Shown here: piece by piece, positions 37,501 through 52,500 of the stretch | Layout: each line of letters opens with the position of its first letter | Numbering within the stretch: position 1 is the stretch's first letter | Program-made: the position numbers and the translations under genes | DNA from: Clavelina lepadiformis | Taxonomy: Eukaryota > Chordata > Ascidiacea > Aplousobranchia > Clavelinidae | DNA: 64,000 bases | Reading direction: 5' to 3' | NCBI RefSeq assembly: GCF_947623445.1 | Contig: NC_135243.1 | Location: 8,930,501 to 8,994,500 of the forward strand | The notes under the pieces: model-generated | Told to the model about the DNA's origin: nothing | The model's database searches: none | The model's input: only the letters and a program-made list of their open reading frames with translations

Positions 37501-40500
37501 GAAACCCCTAAGCCAAGCCCCTAGAAGTTAACAAGAACTCATCATGAGATTAAACCAGTATGATTTTGACTTCAAGTATGTGCTGGGACCTTCCTTAGTT
37601 ATTGCTGACACCCTTAGTCGAGCCTAACATCTACAGATTCTGACAAATGTTTTATTTTAGATGTGGATGTGTTTGAAGGAATCCCAGATAACAATCTGTC
37701 AAGAAAGCCATGGGTGAAGACAAAGAAGCCAAACAACTGCTGAAAGTGATCAAAGAGGAATTGTCAAAGGAAAAGCAGAACCTGTCAGGTGAAGTCAAAC
37801 CTTTTGGGACACCCTCATCTTTCAAGATGGAATAATTCTAAAAGGAAAAAGAATATGAATCCCCAAAGGTCTTTGGCCGAAACTGAAAGGAAATTGAGTA
37901 TGGTTCATTTAGATCAGCGTGGTCCAACTTCTTTTCATCGCGGGCCAAATTCAGAAAATTTTTTTATCTTGCGGGCCAATGTTTTTAATTAGAACTGAAG
38001 AAATGTGAAATTAGTACTGTAGAACAATGTGACATTGATATTACAACTGAAATTAGAACTGAAAAAAGGTATCTTTTTTTGTTAAAACTGAAATTAGAAT
38101 AGTTCAAAATTTAGCTATTAAAATAATTAAATGCTGATCAATGTGACATCTGCGGTCGAGGTTCTTCCTCGACAATAGCGTTGGTATCCACGGGAATCGT
38201 AGTTGTGGCCATGCGAAGGCAAGCCTGAAGAGCCTCGTTTCTAAGTTGATTTCGATTTTTAGTTTTAATATTGTTCATTGCTGAAAACGTACATTCACAA
38301 ATGTATGTACTTCCAAACATAGAGTACAGCTTCATAGCAGCATCTTTTAAAAGGGGAAACCTCTCCTTTGAGACAAACTTCCAAAAGCTTTCAGGATTTT
38401 CCATTTTCTTTGAAAGCAAAAACTGATCGTTCTGAAGTTCACATATTTCGAGTTGAAGCTCTGGTGGCTGTGTACTAACTCTCACGTTCATGGGATTGTT
38501 GAATAGCGAAAGAGGAATCTTGAGCTTGCAAAAGTCCGCAAACCTGCTGCTAAATTCATTGATCAGCAAATCTATAGTATTTTCGAATTGAGTAAAATCG
38601 GCACTTGGGTTTTCTTCTTTGATGACAGAGCAACAGGAAAAATGAGTCAGATTGTTTCTTTCCAAACAGTCCTTAAACAAGCCCAATTTCGAGCGGAAAC
38701 CTTCTACATGTCCCACTAAATTTGAAATGCTCTGCCCTTTCCCCTGCAAACTCAAATTTAGCACATTCAAGTGATTTGTTATATCAGTTAGAAAAGCCAA
38801 GCCGCTAAGAAATTCATTGCTTTGAAGCTGCGCTTGAAACGCATCTGTGTTTTCGATGCGCTCCTCCTCAAAAAAAGAAAGAATTTCTTTGCGCAGGCCA
38901 AAGAAATGTTTCAACACTTTGCCAGCGCTCAACCATCTGATACTTGTGTATTGAGGAAGGTCGCTGAATTCAGCATCGACTTCGTCCAAGAATGACATGA
39001 ATCTTCGATGCCGTTGAGCTTTATTACCACCCCTTATTAGATTAACCATCTTCACAACGCTTTGCATGACGTCCATCATTTTCAAAACTTTTCCGCAAAG
39101 TGCTTCTTGGTGAATTATGCAATCAACTCCATTTTGTTTCAGCAATCCGACAAGACCAATTTTGTTTCCCACCATGGCCTTTGCCCCATCCGTTGCAATA
39201 CAAGAGCATTTTTTAAAACCTCCATACTCAGAAACAACAGAGTCAAGAGCTGCATATATGTCAGAACCTTTAGTCCCACCACTTAATGGATGAATTTCAA
39301 GCAATTCTTCGTGAACAAGAAAATCCTCGTCTACTATTCGAGCAAATATCAGCAATTGGCTAATATCACTCACATCCATACTCTCATCTAAAGCAATTGA
39401 AAAATATCTGCATTTGCCCATTAAGATTTCCAACTTACAAGAAACGTGTCGACTTAAATTGGTCACTCTCCTTGCCATTGTCTGATGCGACAAAGACACG
39501 GTTTTAAACTTTTCAGCAACTTTTTTTTCGCCAAACACCTCTGCCATTTTGATCACACATTTCTTAACCAATTCACCTTCTCGAAATGACTTCCTTTCTT
39601 TTGTGAGGATGAGTGCAACTTCATATGAAGCTTCAAGGCTTGTTTTTTGGCGGCTCACAAAAGTATACATCGCTGCCACTTGTTTCTCCTGTTTGTTCTT
39701 GAGATTTTGCAATACGTTCTTTCTTTCATTACCTCCATACTTTTTAAACTTATCTTTGTGAAAAGCCTCATAATGACGCTTGATGTTGTACTCTTTAGCA
39801 GCTGAAACTGTTTTTTTGCATACCAGACAGAGTGGTTTCCCTGAATTTTCAACGAATAAGTAATCTTCTTCCCATTTATTTAGAAATGACCTTTCTTCCA
39901 ACTTTCTTTTTTTACAAGTACTCATTCTGTAGCTTTGTTGAAGTGTTTAAACTGGTAAGTTTTAGGCTAGCAGCGTGGTCCAACTACTTTTGACTTACGA
40001 GCCACTTTACAAAAACGTGACAACTTGCAGGCCACTTTGTTCATTCACATCTATAATGCCCACTATTATGACGTAACACACAAATGGATGATGCGATGCA
40101 ATGATGCTGTCGCAATTATTGGATTATGCCAAATTTCTGAGTGTTGCGCAATAGCCAGTATTAGGGTTCCAATTTAAAAGATACATAACATGAAAACTGT
40201 GGAATATTTAAAGGAAACAAAAACGTCCAGAACACTAGGTAGGCTACATATCAGCGTTTAAGAAGCCCAGTTGTACTGACGAGACCTGATAGGTTGAAAC
40301 AGTATAGGCCCTGCTGTGTTCAACTTTGAATTAAATTTTTGACATTTTTTATCCAAATGCTATACTTGTTCTAATTGAAATAAATTAAATCAATACTGTG
40401 AAATCTCGCGGACCGCAGACCTGTAGTTGGACCACGCTGGGCTAGGACAACAAGGCGTGTAACTAAAACCTAAGAGAACTTTTTGGACAAAGTGGTATTG

Positions 40501-43500
40501 TTACGCATTACAAAGGATCATTCACAAAGTTTTTGTCAATTACAATAACAAATAAACAAAAATTGAAGCTATGTTGCCAGATTGAATCAAAGCTTACTAT
40601 CAGTTCGCGGGCCAAAATTCTGTGCTCGCGGGCCAACTTTGGCCCGCGGGCCTGCAGTTGGACCACGCTGATTTAAATTATGCAAGCATGATGTGCAGAA
40701 CATGCGATACGGTGTTTTGGATAGGATATTCCAAAAGATATTCTTGGAATTGCAAACAGCTGCACTATCTTAAGACGAAAACAAACCAAACAATCAGAAA
40801 GAACCACTTCAACAGCATGAAGAAGGGATAGCTCAAAGGGAAAAGGTTGGGATAGATTTACGCGAACATGATAACAAAAGCTTTTTATTAACTGTAGACT
40901 ATTTTTCCAATTTCATCAAATTCGATGTGATTACAACAACGTCAACCAAACTAGTAATCACTTGGTTAAAAAGTCACTTTGCAAACCTTGGGATTCCCAA
41001 TAGCATCGTTTCCGACAATGGACCTCAGCTTACATCAAGAGAGTTCCAGAAATTTGTTGAAAAGTGGTGCAATACGCATCAAACCTCCTCACGCATGTGC
41101 TCATCGCTCTCTTTCGAAACATAACTTTGGTAAGCATGCAGAATCTTTGTGTAAGTTATTTGTAAACCAAAATGTTTATTTTCAACATCCTGATAAGAGA
41201 AGATGGCATTGTGGTGTCATTGTTAAGCAAATTGCACATCGTAATTACTTGGTTAAATCTGTGAATGGTCATGTGTATAACAGAAACTGGGTACATATTA
41301 ACATGGATAAAAGCAATCATAACGTGGATATTTCTGAATAATTATCATTATGAGCCTCGTGTGGTTTTTTGAACAACCAAAATGAGCACTCTTGTTCTCA
41401 AAGTCAACCTAATAATAGAACAAGTCAATCTGTGAATTTCTCTTATGCTCAACTCGACTCAACCGAAGTTCTACTAGAGAATGCAGAGCACCTCTCAGAT
41501 TGCAAGACTATGTGCACTGAAAATTACTTGCTTTGAGTAATGTTACTGCTAGCTATTTCTGTATTCATGCATTGCAAATAGCTGGTCATTGATGTAAGCA
41601 ATTTTGCGTCTTTTATGTACAGCTGATATTATCGTTTTGACAACATGGTGTCTGTGTGTGTTATTAAGAACATTAATTGTTCTCGTTATCTTACTGTAGG
41701 ATAACTCTGTAAATGCATTCCAGTGTGTTTGCATACTAAGAAAGAAGGATGTTAAGTAATATGCAAGAAGTTTATGTTGATAAAATATGATTTCTTAAAC
41801 GTTTTACCAGAATGTTCTTTCAGTTGGAATGTTGTTTGCACCACTTACTGACTTACGCAGTACAATTAGAAATAAAGTTGTATTACAGCAGACAAACGCC
41901 AAGAACCAGCTATCTCACCAATTTTCTCAACTTCTAAGATTTTGGAGGTCACATGAACTTTCGGGGAGAGGTGGCAGATACGCAAAGCTATTTCTGAGCT
42001 ATTTTTGACTTCTTTCAAGATATCTAGACTTATGAATTGAAAAAAAATTGTATCATTTTATCCCAAAATCTTGTGTAAAGAAGCTTTATAAGCAATTGCA
42101 CTGCACAATTTCCTTGTTTATTTAGAATGGAAGTTAAATTTTAGAAACATGCAATTAGCTGAAAAGTGTTAACATAAGACCCAAATAAACTAAAATATCT
42201 GTTATCTATGTAACAACTTCAGAATCACAGGATCATGTGCGTAATTGCAGAGAATTACGACATAAAATTTTTGGCGAGAGTTTGAAATAACTGAAGTTAA
42301 AACTGTTCAATGATGATTAAAAAGCACTCTATTCTTAAAACCACAAGGCATATTTATAGTAAATGAATGGAAACAAAAAACTAACTTTTTTTTGTGGGAA
42401 CAGAAAATGTAATGCCTTCATCTGGTTCATTACTGCTTGGTTTTGTGCTTTTATTTTCATCTTTCATTTGCGGTTGGGAAAATGAAGGTGCTGAAAAAAA
42501 TGAAAAGCATTAAAGTAGCAGAAGCACAACAAGTTGTAAAATAAAAATTCATTTTTAAATTAATTTGTCTTTATTTGACATTTCATTAGAGAAAACTTGT
42601 AATAAATGAAATTAAGTTGCAGGGCATAACAGTAACTGTAGTTTTTACTTCTAAATCAAGAAATTGTAACTATGGCCACATTCGAGTCAGTCACATGTAG
42701 GCTAACAGTGCTTTGGAATATATTTGCTCTAGTATATGTATAGATTAGTCTAATGTTATCTTATTAGTTTTGATAAAGTGCATAAGAATTCTAGGCATTA
42801 ACTATTATTCGGCGACTTATGTCCATCCAACTACAATGCTGTAAACTGCTACATTTGTTAGTTATTTAGACACAACCACAACTTTACATTGGACCGAAGT
42901 ATATATATGAGAAAAACATACCAGTATTCTTAATTGATTGTACACAAAAATCAATCACATATTTCATTGAATTATGGATTAAACACTAAGAAGTCAAACA
43001 GAAATTACTTTCACTACAAACAAAACCCAACTAAAATCAATTCCATTAGGCTCTATGATGCATAACCATATTCCCATGCCACAGACAACATATACTGTAT
43101 CGCCTAACATGATTGCAAGGATGTGATATTGTCCCATACTGGCTGCCTTATAACCTATTGATCGGGTATTTTTCCTCGCAGACAGATCTTTATTTAACTC
43201 TGATTGCAACACCTGGCTGGCTTCACACTTGATCTATTTACAGTGCTTAAAATGACCTTGTAGCATAGGCCAAGAAATTTGCATTAAAGTGGCAAAGTGA
43301 GCATGCGTAGCTGGAATGTAGAGTAGGTTTGTTTGCGAAGGAAACTTAATCTTGAACATAATTTTAACAGTCACACAATAAGCTACATTATTTTCAAGCA
43401 CAAGATAAAAGATTGATTATTAATTATCTGACAAAGGGTTAGTAAATAATTGTTGATTTTGAAATAGTACTGACACATTAATATTACTAAGACTACAACT

Positions 43501-46500
43501 GCACACACGAACGCTGAAAACATAATTACTTATGGCAATTAAACAACATATAAGCCAATTGATTTTTGACAAAATTTTAAAAAACCACTACTTGCTGATT
43601 ATGGCAACTGAGCACCATATTTTGATTGCAAGAGATAAGCAAAAAGCTATGGTAAAGCAGCAGAACAGACTAAAGTGAAGCTACAGCAGTCAGCAATTAT
43701 CTAGAGAAGGTCTGCACTACTGAAGCGTGTGAATGACAGCATGCAAAGTAAGCGAAAGTTTTCTCACCCAGAAGTAATCTGGCCCTTTCATTGTACAAGC
43801 TTGAAGCTAGGAGATAAACAGTCACATAAAGTTAGCAGACTGAATACAATTAAAAATTCCTCACAAAAATGTTGTATGAAAGATAATAATGAGTAAAAAC
43901 TTGGATTAGTTCTCAGGAATTCTAAAAGTAAACAATTGAGGAATAGAAAGTTTGTGCAAAAGTGCTTGAAATGGAGTCAATGGCACATCTGGTTTGATTT
44001 TTTGTTTCAACTTAATTCTATGTGTGCCAATGCAAAGTACAGTGAGAACTTGTTAACTTAAGTTTAACAAAAGTTTCCCACACATAATAACTTAAAGGAA
44101 CATGAACTGGCCTCCAAACATCTATTACATTACATCACTCAAAACACGTGACAAGTTTGCTTAAAGCTTTTTGTTAACCCAGGAGTATAAATTTGAACTA
44201 AAAACTTTTTATTATCTCAAAATCAGTCCAAAACATCAATTAATTATCAATTTATCATATCATACCAAAGTGTTTACAGCCTTCTTTCTATTTATACTCA
44301 TATGTAATAGATGTTATAGTTTATTTGATGCCATGGTGCTTTAAACAATACGTCAGCACAGTGCCAATTTTTCAATTTACGAATAATTTCCGCCAAGTTA
44401 ATCAGGAATAATTCATTCAAAATAACTTAGCGGTTTCATTCTGCTTCGAGTTAACAAGCTACCACTGTACACAAAAAACATACAAACAAGCAAAAGCATG
44501 GACTTAAGTGAAGAATCTCATAGATTTTTGGTCCATGCTATGCCTGCACAGTCAATAAACTCACTGTAAATTGTACAATGGTACACTGCAGAGATGCAAA
44601 AAGCTACACAAATGGAAGATTTCCATAATCTGCTTTCATGAATATTCAATAATAAATATATGACCATTAAATATATATAAGCAGTTTGGTGCTTTGACGG
44701 CTCCTTTTTACAGAAACTCAAAACCACGATCACGGCCAATTGAACTTCATGTGTTCATGAAGGCTATACTCATTTTAAAGCATTTATACAATACAACAGC
44801 AATTTGCATCCAGCAAATGACATCATATGACTTGTCTGTAAAGTCATCTAAAATGAACAATTATCAAAACTGAAGTAGCTCTCAATTCAATTATTAACAA
44901 AAATAAATGCATGAATAAAACGACTGTCAAAAGTATGTCGTGAAACAAGTTCTCATATCCAAACTTTCTTTTCTAGCACGCAATTGTAATATTAAATTTC
45001 ATATATATAACAAACCATCGAACTTGCAAAATAACAAGTTATGCCAATATTGATGTAACAAACCAGTGCAGCAAACTGCATTGCTATAAAACAAAAACGT
45101 TACAAAATCTTGTATCAGCGAATACCTTGTCAACACAATTTAACTTAATGACAAATCCAGGGACAGCCAAAACGACTTGTGATTTTTCGTACTTTACAGA
45201 TAACAAAACATTTTAGAATTCTTACGCATAAAATACCTGATAATGTGCTCCTTCATAATTAATAAGTGCAACTAAGACCAGGCAATCAAGATAGTTTACC
45301 TGTGTTGTTAGGTTTTAGAACATTCTTTGAGCCTGCAGTGAGTGGAGAAGGTGTTTTGGATGATGTGCGGCTCTAATAGCAAACACAGAACAGTATGTCA
45401 GCAAACAAATGTACAAAGTTTTCAGACAGATTACGCTAACCTAAATTAAACAGTTCTATAAAAAACAACAAATGTTTTTTTCTGGCTTTTCATGCAAGAA
45501 AATATTAGAAAAATTTTAGATTTTCTACCATTTATAGTGTTACGCTTCATCAACATATCCAAGTAATTTTGTGTAAATCTTCAAACCACCTACCTTGTGT
45601 TTGTTGTGCTTATGCTTGTAATGCTTGGGCCTTCTCCTCAGTGTGAGCTTATGCCGCAAGAATATTTCCGTCTCCTGTTTCTTCCTTTCGCTGTCATCAT
45701 CTATGTTGCCACGGCGATACCTAGTTGTTTCCTGAATAATTTTTAGCGATTATATTGACCATTAATAGTCGAGTATGATACTGATGATTGGTGTAGAAAG
45801 CTTCTTCAGGTGGTTTCACTTCCTTATCAAAAGTTTCCTATGCGCACTAAACTTCAACACTTGAATGCTGAAGGCAGTTTAAGGCAACATAAGATTGTTT
45901 CCAATCAAGCATAAACTAAAACATGTTGAATAATTTTCCAAAGTAAAGCATTTCAAGCCAAAACTGAACATCAAAAACAAGCTTGCAAAATATATATATA
46001 AGTGATGAATTGTTCAGCTACACATAGTATTTCAAGTGTTCAAAAACATCCTAGTTCCAATACCCTGCTTCTCGGCTTGTACATGTTTTCCTCTAAAAGG
46101 TGGTGAATGGTAGCATCATTTCTATCAGTATCGTGTGCTTCAAAGGCATGCATGTCGATGCATGCTTCGGATGGGCCACGCTGCCGTCTGTTGAAATATT
46201 GATTTACTTGGGAACAATCTTCTTGTCATTGGTATCGTATAAGAATGATATAGTTTATTGTAATAGTTAGCAGGCACCATGGACATAAAACTAAAAAATT
46301 ATTAACCCATTGTCATGCTGTAAATCAAATAGATGAAAAGTCAAAGGTCAAGCATTTAGAACAACGATTTATGACCAGTGTTATATTAGATTTTAACTGC
46401 CTGATACACAGTACAATAAGATACACTTGTAATAAAGACTCACATCATATTGCTAAATGATGCTTGTGAATATGACTTTCTCATCTCAAGAGGCATTAAA

Positions 46501-49500
46501 AGATTTGCAAAGGTTCCATTTGCAGCTAACTCTCCATAACTATTACCTGCAATATTTTAATAACACAAGATGTCATGGAAAATATTATTAATGTATATCA
46601 ACACTCTTTTTTGACCATTAGGAAGCAAACACTTAGCGTAATACAGATGTGAGGATGTAGTTAACACAAGGGAATAGCAGCTGGATGGCATTCATCTGGT
46701 AATAAAAGTTAAATATTATCCACTAAACGGTTAGACGGTTATAAATAAGAAGTTATCATAGGAATGATTAAATTAAATCAAAGGCCTCTTTCATTACAAG
46801 CAAAAGCACTGCAGGAATGTAACACAAGATGACTTGCTTTGTTCACAAGCATTTGGCTACCTCAAGCAATAATTGTTACTTCACATTGCCGGAAATATAG
46901 TACCACACTGGAATCAGAGCAGTAGTTTTCAAACTGTGGGTCTTGGCAGACTGAGAGTGTGAAGTTTCTCTAATTATCTGCCTTTTACAGATGTGTAAAA
47001 AGCTATTTTCATGATGTGTTGAATGTGACAAGATCACTCCGGTCCTAGTCTATACGGTTTAAACAGCTCTCCCTGATTGTGCTGAAATGACACTAGTCAA
47101 AAAATTAGCAAACTTGGTGGTGACAGAATTGTTGTGTAACATTTGAAGAAGTAAATTAGCTGTTTTTCCCATCAGATGTCATTTTTTTTCTTCAATTAAA
47201 CTGCGTACACCAATTTCGATTAAAATTTACCTAAAGGAACCCTTAAACTATACCATGGACAACCAGATAGTTTAATTCTCAAGTTTCAGCCCATTTTTCT
47301 TTTGCAAATGGTTTAATTGAGTTTAACTAAATTGACTAATTTTTGGGTTTTCATTTATTAAATGAGTGTCGCACAAAAAATTGATTGTGAGTGTGCAATG
47401 AATCAAGTTGGATAACCGCATTGAAATAAGGGCGATGTGTTCAAAAGTATTTCAGAATATTTGGTTTTCACACACACTTTTTCAAATAATGTCTTAAAAC
47501 AAACATTACAGTTACCTACGAAAGCGACGAACAAACCACATAATATAAAAGTCATGTAGTAAGGTATCTGTTATCGCATATGAACCTGGCAACGACTTTT
47601 AATTATGTTAGCTGGAGTTGATAATGCACTGATAATCATAACTGGAAACATAAGGTTCCTTAATAAAGTCGTTTTGTTTACCTGCTCACTACTAGACATT
47701 TCTGAAAAGTAGAAAATCAGAAGTATTAGCAAATTGACCGAATGGATTTACCCTTTTCAATTTCTTGAACTATTTCCTCTGCATCTCGTTTGTTGATTCT
47801 ATGAAAGGTTTCAAGCAATTCTTCATTCCTTGATTTGTACGGGTCACGAGTGAAAATTTTGGCTAAATATTTAGTGTTGAGCTCATGGAGTCTAAAAATT
47901 AAATAAATTATAAGTTGCAATAAGTGGTCAACCCACAACGCAAGAGAAATGTGCAACTCTAACCAAGGAATGTTAGATCATACAGTAAGCAAACAATAGT
48001 TCATATTGAATGACTATAACAATGGCACGTGGTGTTAGATATCACATCGGTCTAACTAAACTTTTAAGTGCCGGTTTTTGTTTGTACTCAGGCAATTTTA
48101 TAGCTGCAGTTCTAGGATGTGTTGTGCATTTACGCGAATGATTTATAACGACTATTCAAGGACAGGAAAACCTTGCCTCTGTGTAACCTTCAAAATTGTC
48201 AAATCACCTTGCCTAGCAAAACAGCAACTATATTAACAACACAGATTGGGAGGACTGTATTATATATGTTATTATATATTGCATTACTGATTTTGTGCAA
48301 TTGATAGACCCAGGTATTGAAATGCTGACAGCAATTGACTGTATTACATTATGGTATTATATTTTCACACAGAACCATGTGATGAAGAATGCAAATTTAA
48401 ATCATTGATCACAATGCAGTGGAAATTAGTTAATTTGAACCATTTTGTGCTCAGAGCAGGTAACTGAACGATAAGTGAGATTTATGGAATAAAGAAACCA
48501 AATACAATGCATTAAAATAGTAAAAAGTTCGTTCCTTGATAATTTGTTTTGGATGGTGAGTAATTTGACTATTTCCAAAACTTACTTTGCCATCCAGTAA
48601 TGATGGCCATGATGGCCAGTTACATCTTCAATTCCAGCCATCAAATGGTCTATCAGCTAAATAACAACAGTGAAACAGAATTATCCATAAGAAGTATTTC
48701 TTTCATGTATGAGTTTATCCATTACGTAAAGTAATTACAATAACACATAGTTGTTGTAAGGTAATATGGTGTATTACTAAGCGATAGTAAGCAAAGTATA
48801 TCTACACAATTTACATACAGAGTTTAATATTCTACCAGATGTCAAAAATTTATAAATAATTATATATGTTTTCATGAGGCATAAGTTCCAATGTAATGTT
48901 AAGTATACAGTGGGCATGTATACTAAACAATAGAACAGGCAGAAAACAACATAAGACATTGATACATATCAGCTTTCGATATGTATAAAATATTGACATA
49001 TAAATACCCGTAAGTTGATATCTTCAAACATAGATATCTTGTGTTTGTCAGCAGTTTTTACTTTCAGCAATTCAACAATGGGACGTATAGTGGACCCCTG
49101 GTATGTAATAATGACTTGCAAAAGTTAAAAATAAACTTTGTGGGGCAAACAAAGACTTACAAAGGTGATTTGGATTTTTTACAGCATTGAAATGAACAAT
49201 GAACTAACACTAGAAAATCACAATGCTTTTAAACAAAAATGATATGTTACGTGGTTGATCAAGTGGAAATGGGATGCACTGTTAAACACCACTTAAACAC
49301 ATAACGAGTACCAAAAGGCGAGTGACAGCTATATTTACCAGTTACATACATAAGTACTTGATAAAAATAATGATATGACCAACACACTGTGATTTAACAT
49401 GTTTTACTTGTAGGAATGCCGAAACAGTACTTGCCTGCACAAAAGATGTGAACAAAATGGCCACAATGCATGCACAAATCATCGTCTTAATAGTGGGAAC

Positions 49501-52500
49501 ATGGTCAGCAGATGTTAGAGACACAAGCGAGAAAGCAATTCCACCACGCAGCCCGCCATAAGCCATCACAAACTGATCTACTTTGTTTATCTTATCCAGG
49601 CGCACATAGTTTACCATGAAAGTAAGCACCACCACCCCTGTTATAAACATAACACAGCATATTTCATGTCTAACAAACGATTTTAATGCAAAGATTTTTA
49701 ATAGTAATAGTTCTGAGAGAACACAAATTGATATTTTCTAATGTATGATATATATATATTTAAAACAACTCAGCTTTAAAAAAAAAATGAAATAAAAGAT
49801 CTCAATAATTAAGTGTTTGCATTTTGTTTAGGCCTAGGCACTTGAAGCCCTTGCTACTTAAAGTAATTCATATTTCCCAGATGGTGCCACCAATTCTGTG
49901 GTACAGGCTATATTTAATACATCCTTAAAGAAATCAAATCATCTTTCAATCTAGGCAGTCATTTTGTGCAAAAAAATTGATGCATATAGGTGACAACTAA
50001 TTTTCAACATTATGAAACAGTAGTCCATTGCGGCAAATGAATATACAGGAAACACTTTCTATTGATTTTACTCATCTATTACGTCAATACTGCTTTTAGC
50101 TGTAAGCTATGACCATAGAACACATCCTATCATACATGAAATAAATGAGATTAAATAAGGTAAGAATTATTGAAAGTTGGCTATTTCATCTATTTACAAA
50201 TTACATAAAAGTATCATACATCAAACAAACTATATTAAGTCTATATATATATATATATAATTTCAGGTATATATATTTTCGCTAATCTCACAAATAAATT
50301 GCTCATTACTATTAATAATTTTATTTGTCATATGATGTAGAAACGTTTTCAAAAAACAAGGTTTACGCAAAAATAAAAATAGCTTCAAGAAGCTCCTGAC
50401 TTTTAAAACCCACCTATAGCCCGATAAATGGTGATAAAGAAGAGGGTCCAAAGAACAAAACCTGTGTTCCAATACTGCCAGAAATCACTGACTGCTGAAA
50501 TTCCGAGCAACATGAATATAATCGTCTCAGCAATGTTTGCCAGCATTTTCATTCCATATTTCACAGTTGTATGTGATTTACTTGAAATGTTGTGCTCAAC
50601 ATAAGAGCTCATAGTGAATGCAGCAAACACAATCCTAAAAAAACAATTATATATATATAATATATACAATGTTTAACCATTGCAATGGTATGAAATTCAT
50701 AAGAATAACACTCCCACTCAAATTAAACACTTTGGTAATTAAAATACACCGATTTCCTAACCAATTTACCTCTGTGTGAGTTTTTAGTTAAACAAATATG
50801 TGACCATATGTATTAGCAAAAAGTATTACTTGAAATATTACTTAAAAACATTATGGGTACAAAAGAGACAACTTACTGAAAGCTGGTATACTTACGCAAT
50901 AATTCCGGACAAGTGAAATATTTCTGCTGTTAAATAACTCAAGTAGCACAAAATAAACACGAAAGTTGGCTCAACAATCCTGTTATGCACTGTGAACTTG
51001 GTTATAAATGAGCCAACATAGCCAAAGATCAAGCCAATAAACAATCCACCAAATGCAACAACAAAAAATGATGCTATGGCAGCCGCTATGTCAATGGCAA
51101 TAATATTGCAAACACCAATTTTTATGTATTCCTCAAAAACTTTGAACAGAACCTGCAAAAGTATGCATGGTGAATGAAAATGAAACTTATCATAAAGATG
51201 AATGGAAACAAAAGTCTTAAAAACAATTTCAAGTTGCAATAATGATAAATGCACTAATGAAAATTTTTCCACGTAAAGTGATTAGAATATAGCCACTAGT
51301 AGCTATCAGGCATACGATGATACCTAAATAATCACAATGACATTGCATTATTATACTGTTGTTCTTGTAAATTACACAGCAAGATAAAAATGCAAATTCA
51401 TAATACAGTAAATGAGCATTTTATACATATCTCGAATCACAAAGCTGGTTTTTTAGCCCAAAAAAAGTCAATCACTTAAAGGTGAAATGGAAAATTTCAC
51501 TTGTGTTTTACTTTTGAACTTAAAAACTTGCTTTATACCTTCCAGGCAACTTCAACTTCAAAAGAGCACTTAAATTAGATTTTTTCCTGATACACTTGGA
51601 CGTGATCAATCGAAAAACATTAAATGTTTAACAACAAATGAAAATTAGGTAGTACAGTAAAATTGGTACAAATAATATTCTTTTGATGGAACACATGTTA
51701 TATTTAGTGATCAACTTGCCATGAAGTTGAAGTGCAGTCTTTTGCAAAGTAGTTTAAAAAAAAAATTCAGAAAAATGACTAACGTTTGTCCAATTTTGTT
51801 AAATTTGGACCGAACACTAAAATTTGAGATCGTAAGCAAAAATTTGAAGTGGAATTCTTTATCCCTACTAGTCACAAACATATAAATTTCTATTACATAT
51901 CAACTGAAATAGCTTACATGCATACGGCATCAATAATTTAATCAATATATTATTGATCTATTAATATCAAACATACAGAATGTAGTGGAAACAGTTTACA
52001 AACAAAAACTTCAAAAAAGTCATGTCACTCATTTATCAAAATTTATGATTAAACAAGATAGCCCATAAACTTAAAAAAGTCTTACCACAGCCACACCATC
52101 ATTAAGCAATGACTCTCCAAAGACACAAATATATAATATAGTGTTGACATGTATTTCTTCAAAGACTGATATAACTGCTACAGGGTCAACAGCTGATATG
52201 ATACTACCGAATAACAGACAATGCAGAATATCCAACTTACCAAATTCATCAAGACCTGCACATTTAAGTTGTAATGAAATGGCATCAATTCACAATTTTT
52301 TCGATTAAATATTTCTTATAATAAACCTATCAACATTTAACCTTTGTATTGGAAATATTGAATATAATATTATACTAAAACATTACTACCTGGCATCCAG
52401 CCAGCCTGGTAAACACCGTATAAGGAACCACCAATAGCCAAGGCATTAAAAATGGTCCCTATGATTGCGTAAGTCAAGATGGTACCAAGGTTTTCTAAAA

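Larger units (their letters stand above)
37915..40670 (-). mobile_element. hAT element with intact transposase frame, inserted in the Gypsy fossil
   Basis: Ends CAGCGTGGTCCAACT and AGTTGGACCACGCTG are inverted copies. The flanking 8-mers ATTTAGAT (37907-37914) and ATTTAAAT (40671-40678) match at seven of eight positions. GCGGGCC words cluster near both ends. The 2.76-kb element carries one transposase gene on the minus strand and a related MITE at 39971-40439. It splits the Ty3/Gypsy element between RNase H and integrase. Confidence 0.9.
36690..41953 (+). mobile_element. Broken Ty3/Gypsy LTR retrotransposon (fossil)
   Basis: A Ty3/Gypsy pol relic runs on the plus strand in the order protease end (about 36690), reverse transcriptase (about 36830-37170), RNase H (about 37290-37625), then, after an inserted hAT element (37915-40670), integrase (about 40850-41340). 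The 5' LTR and gag are not recognisable. A putative 3' LTR follows a purine tract at about 41738-41749. The element is clearly dead, with many breaks (of the order of ten or more), so it is old relative to the intact hAT inside it. It lies antisense within an intron of the exchanger gene. Confidence 0.85.

Noticed and set aside
39963-40447. GGCTAG on both sides of the inner MITE as its target duplication.
   Set aside because: Only six bases match and they are offset, so they do not form a proper 8-bp hAT duplication.
47682-47701. A 20-nt minus-strand micro-exon with good AG and GT sites between two exchanger exons.
   Set aside because: Including it shifts the frame and gives a stop in the next exon; skipping it keeps the exchanger frame. 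At most a poison exon, so not put in the gene model.
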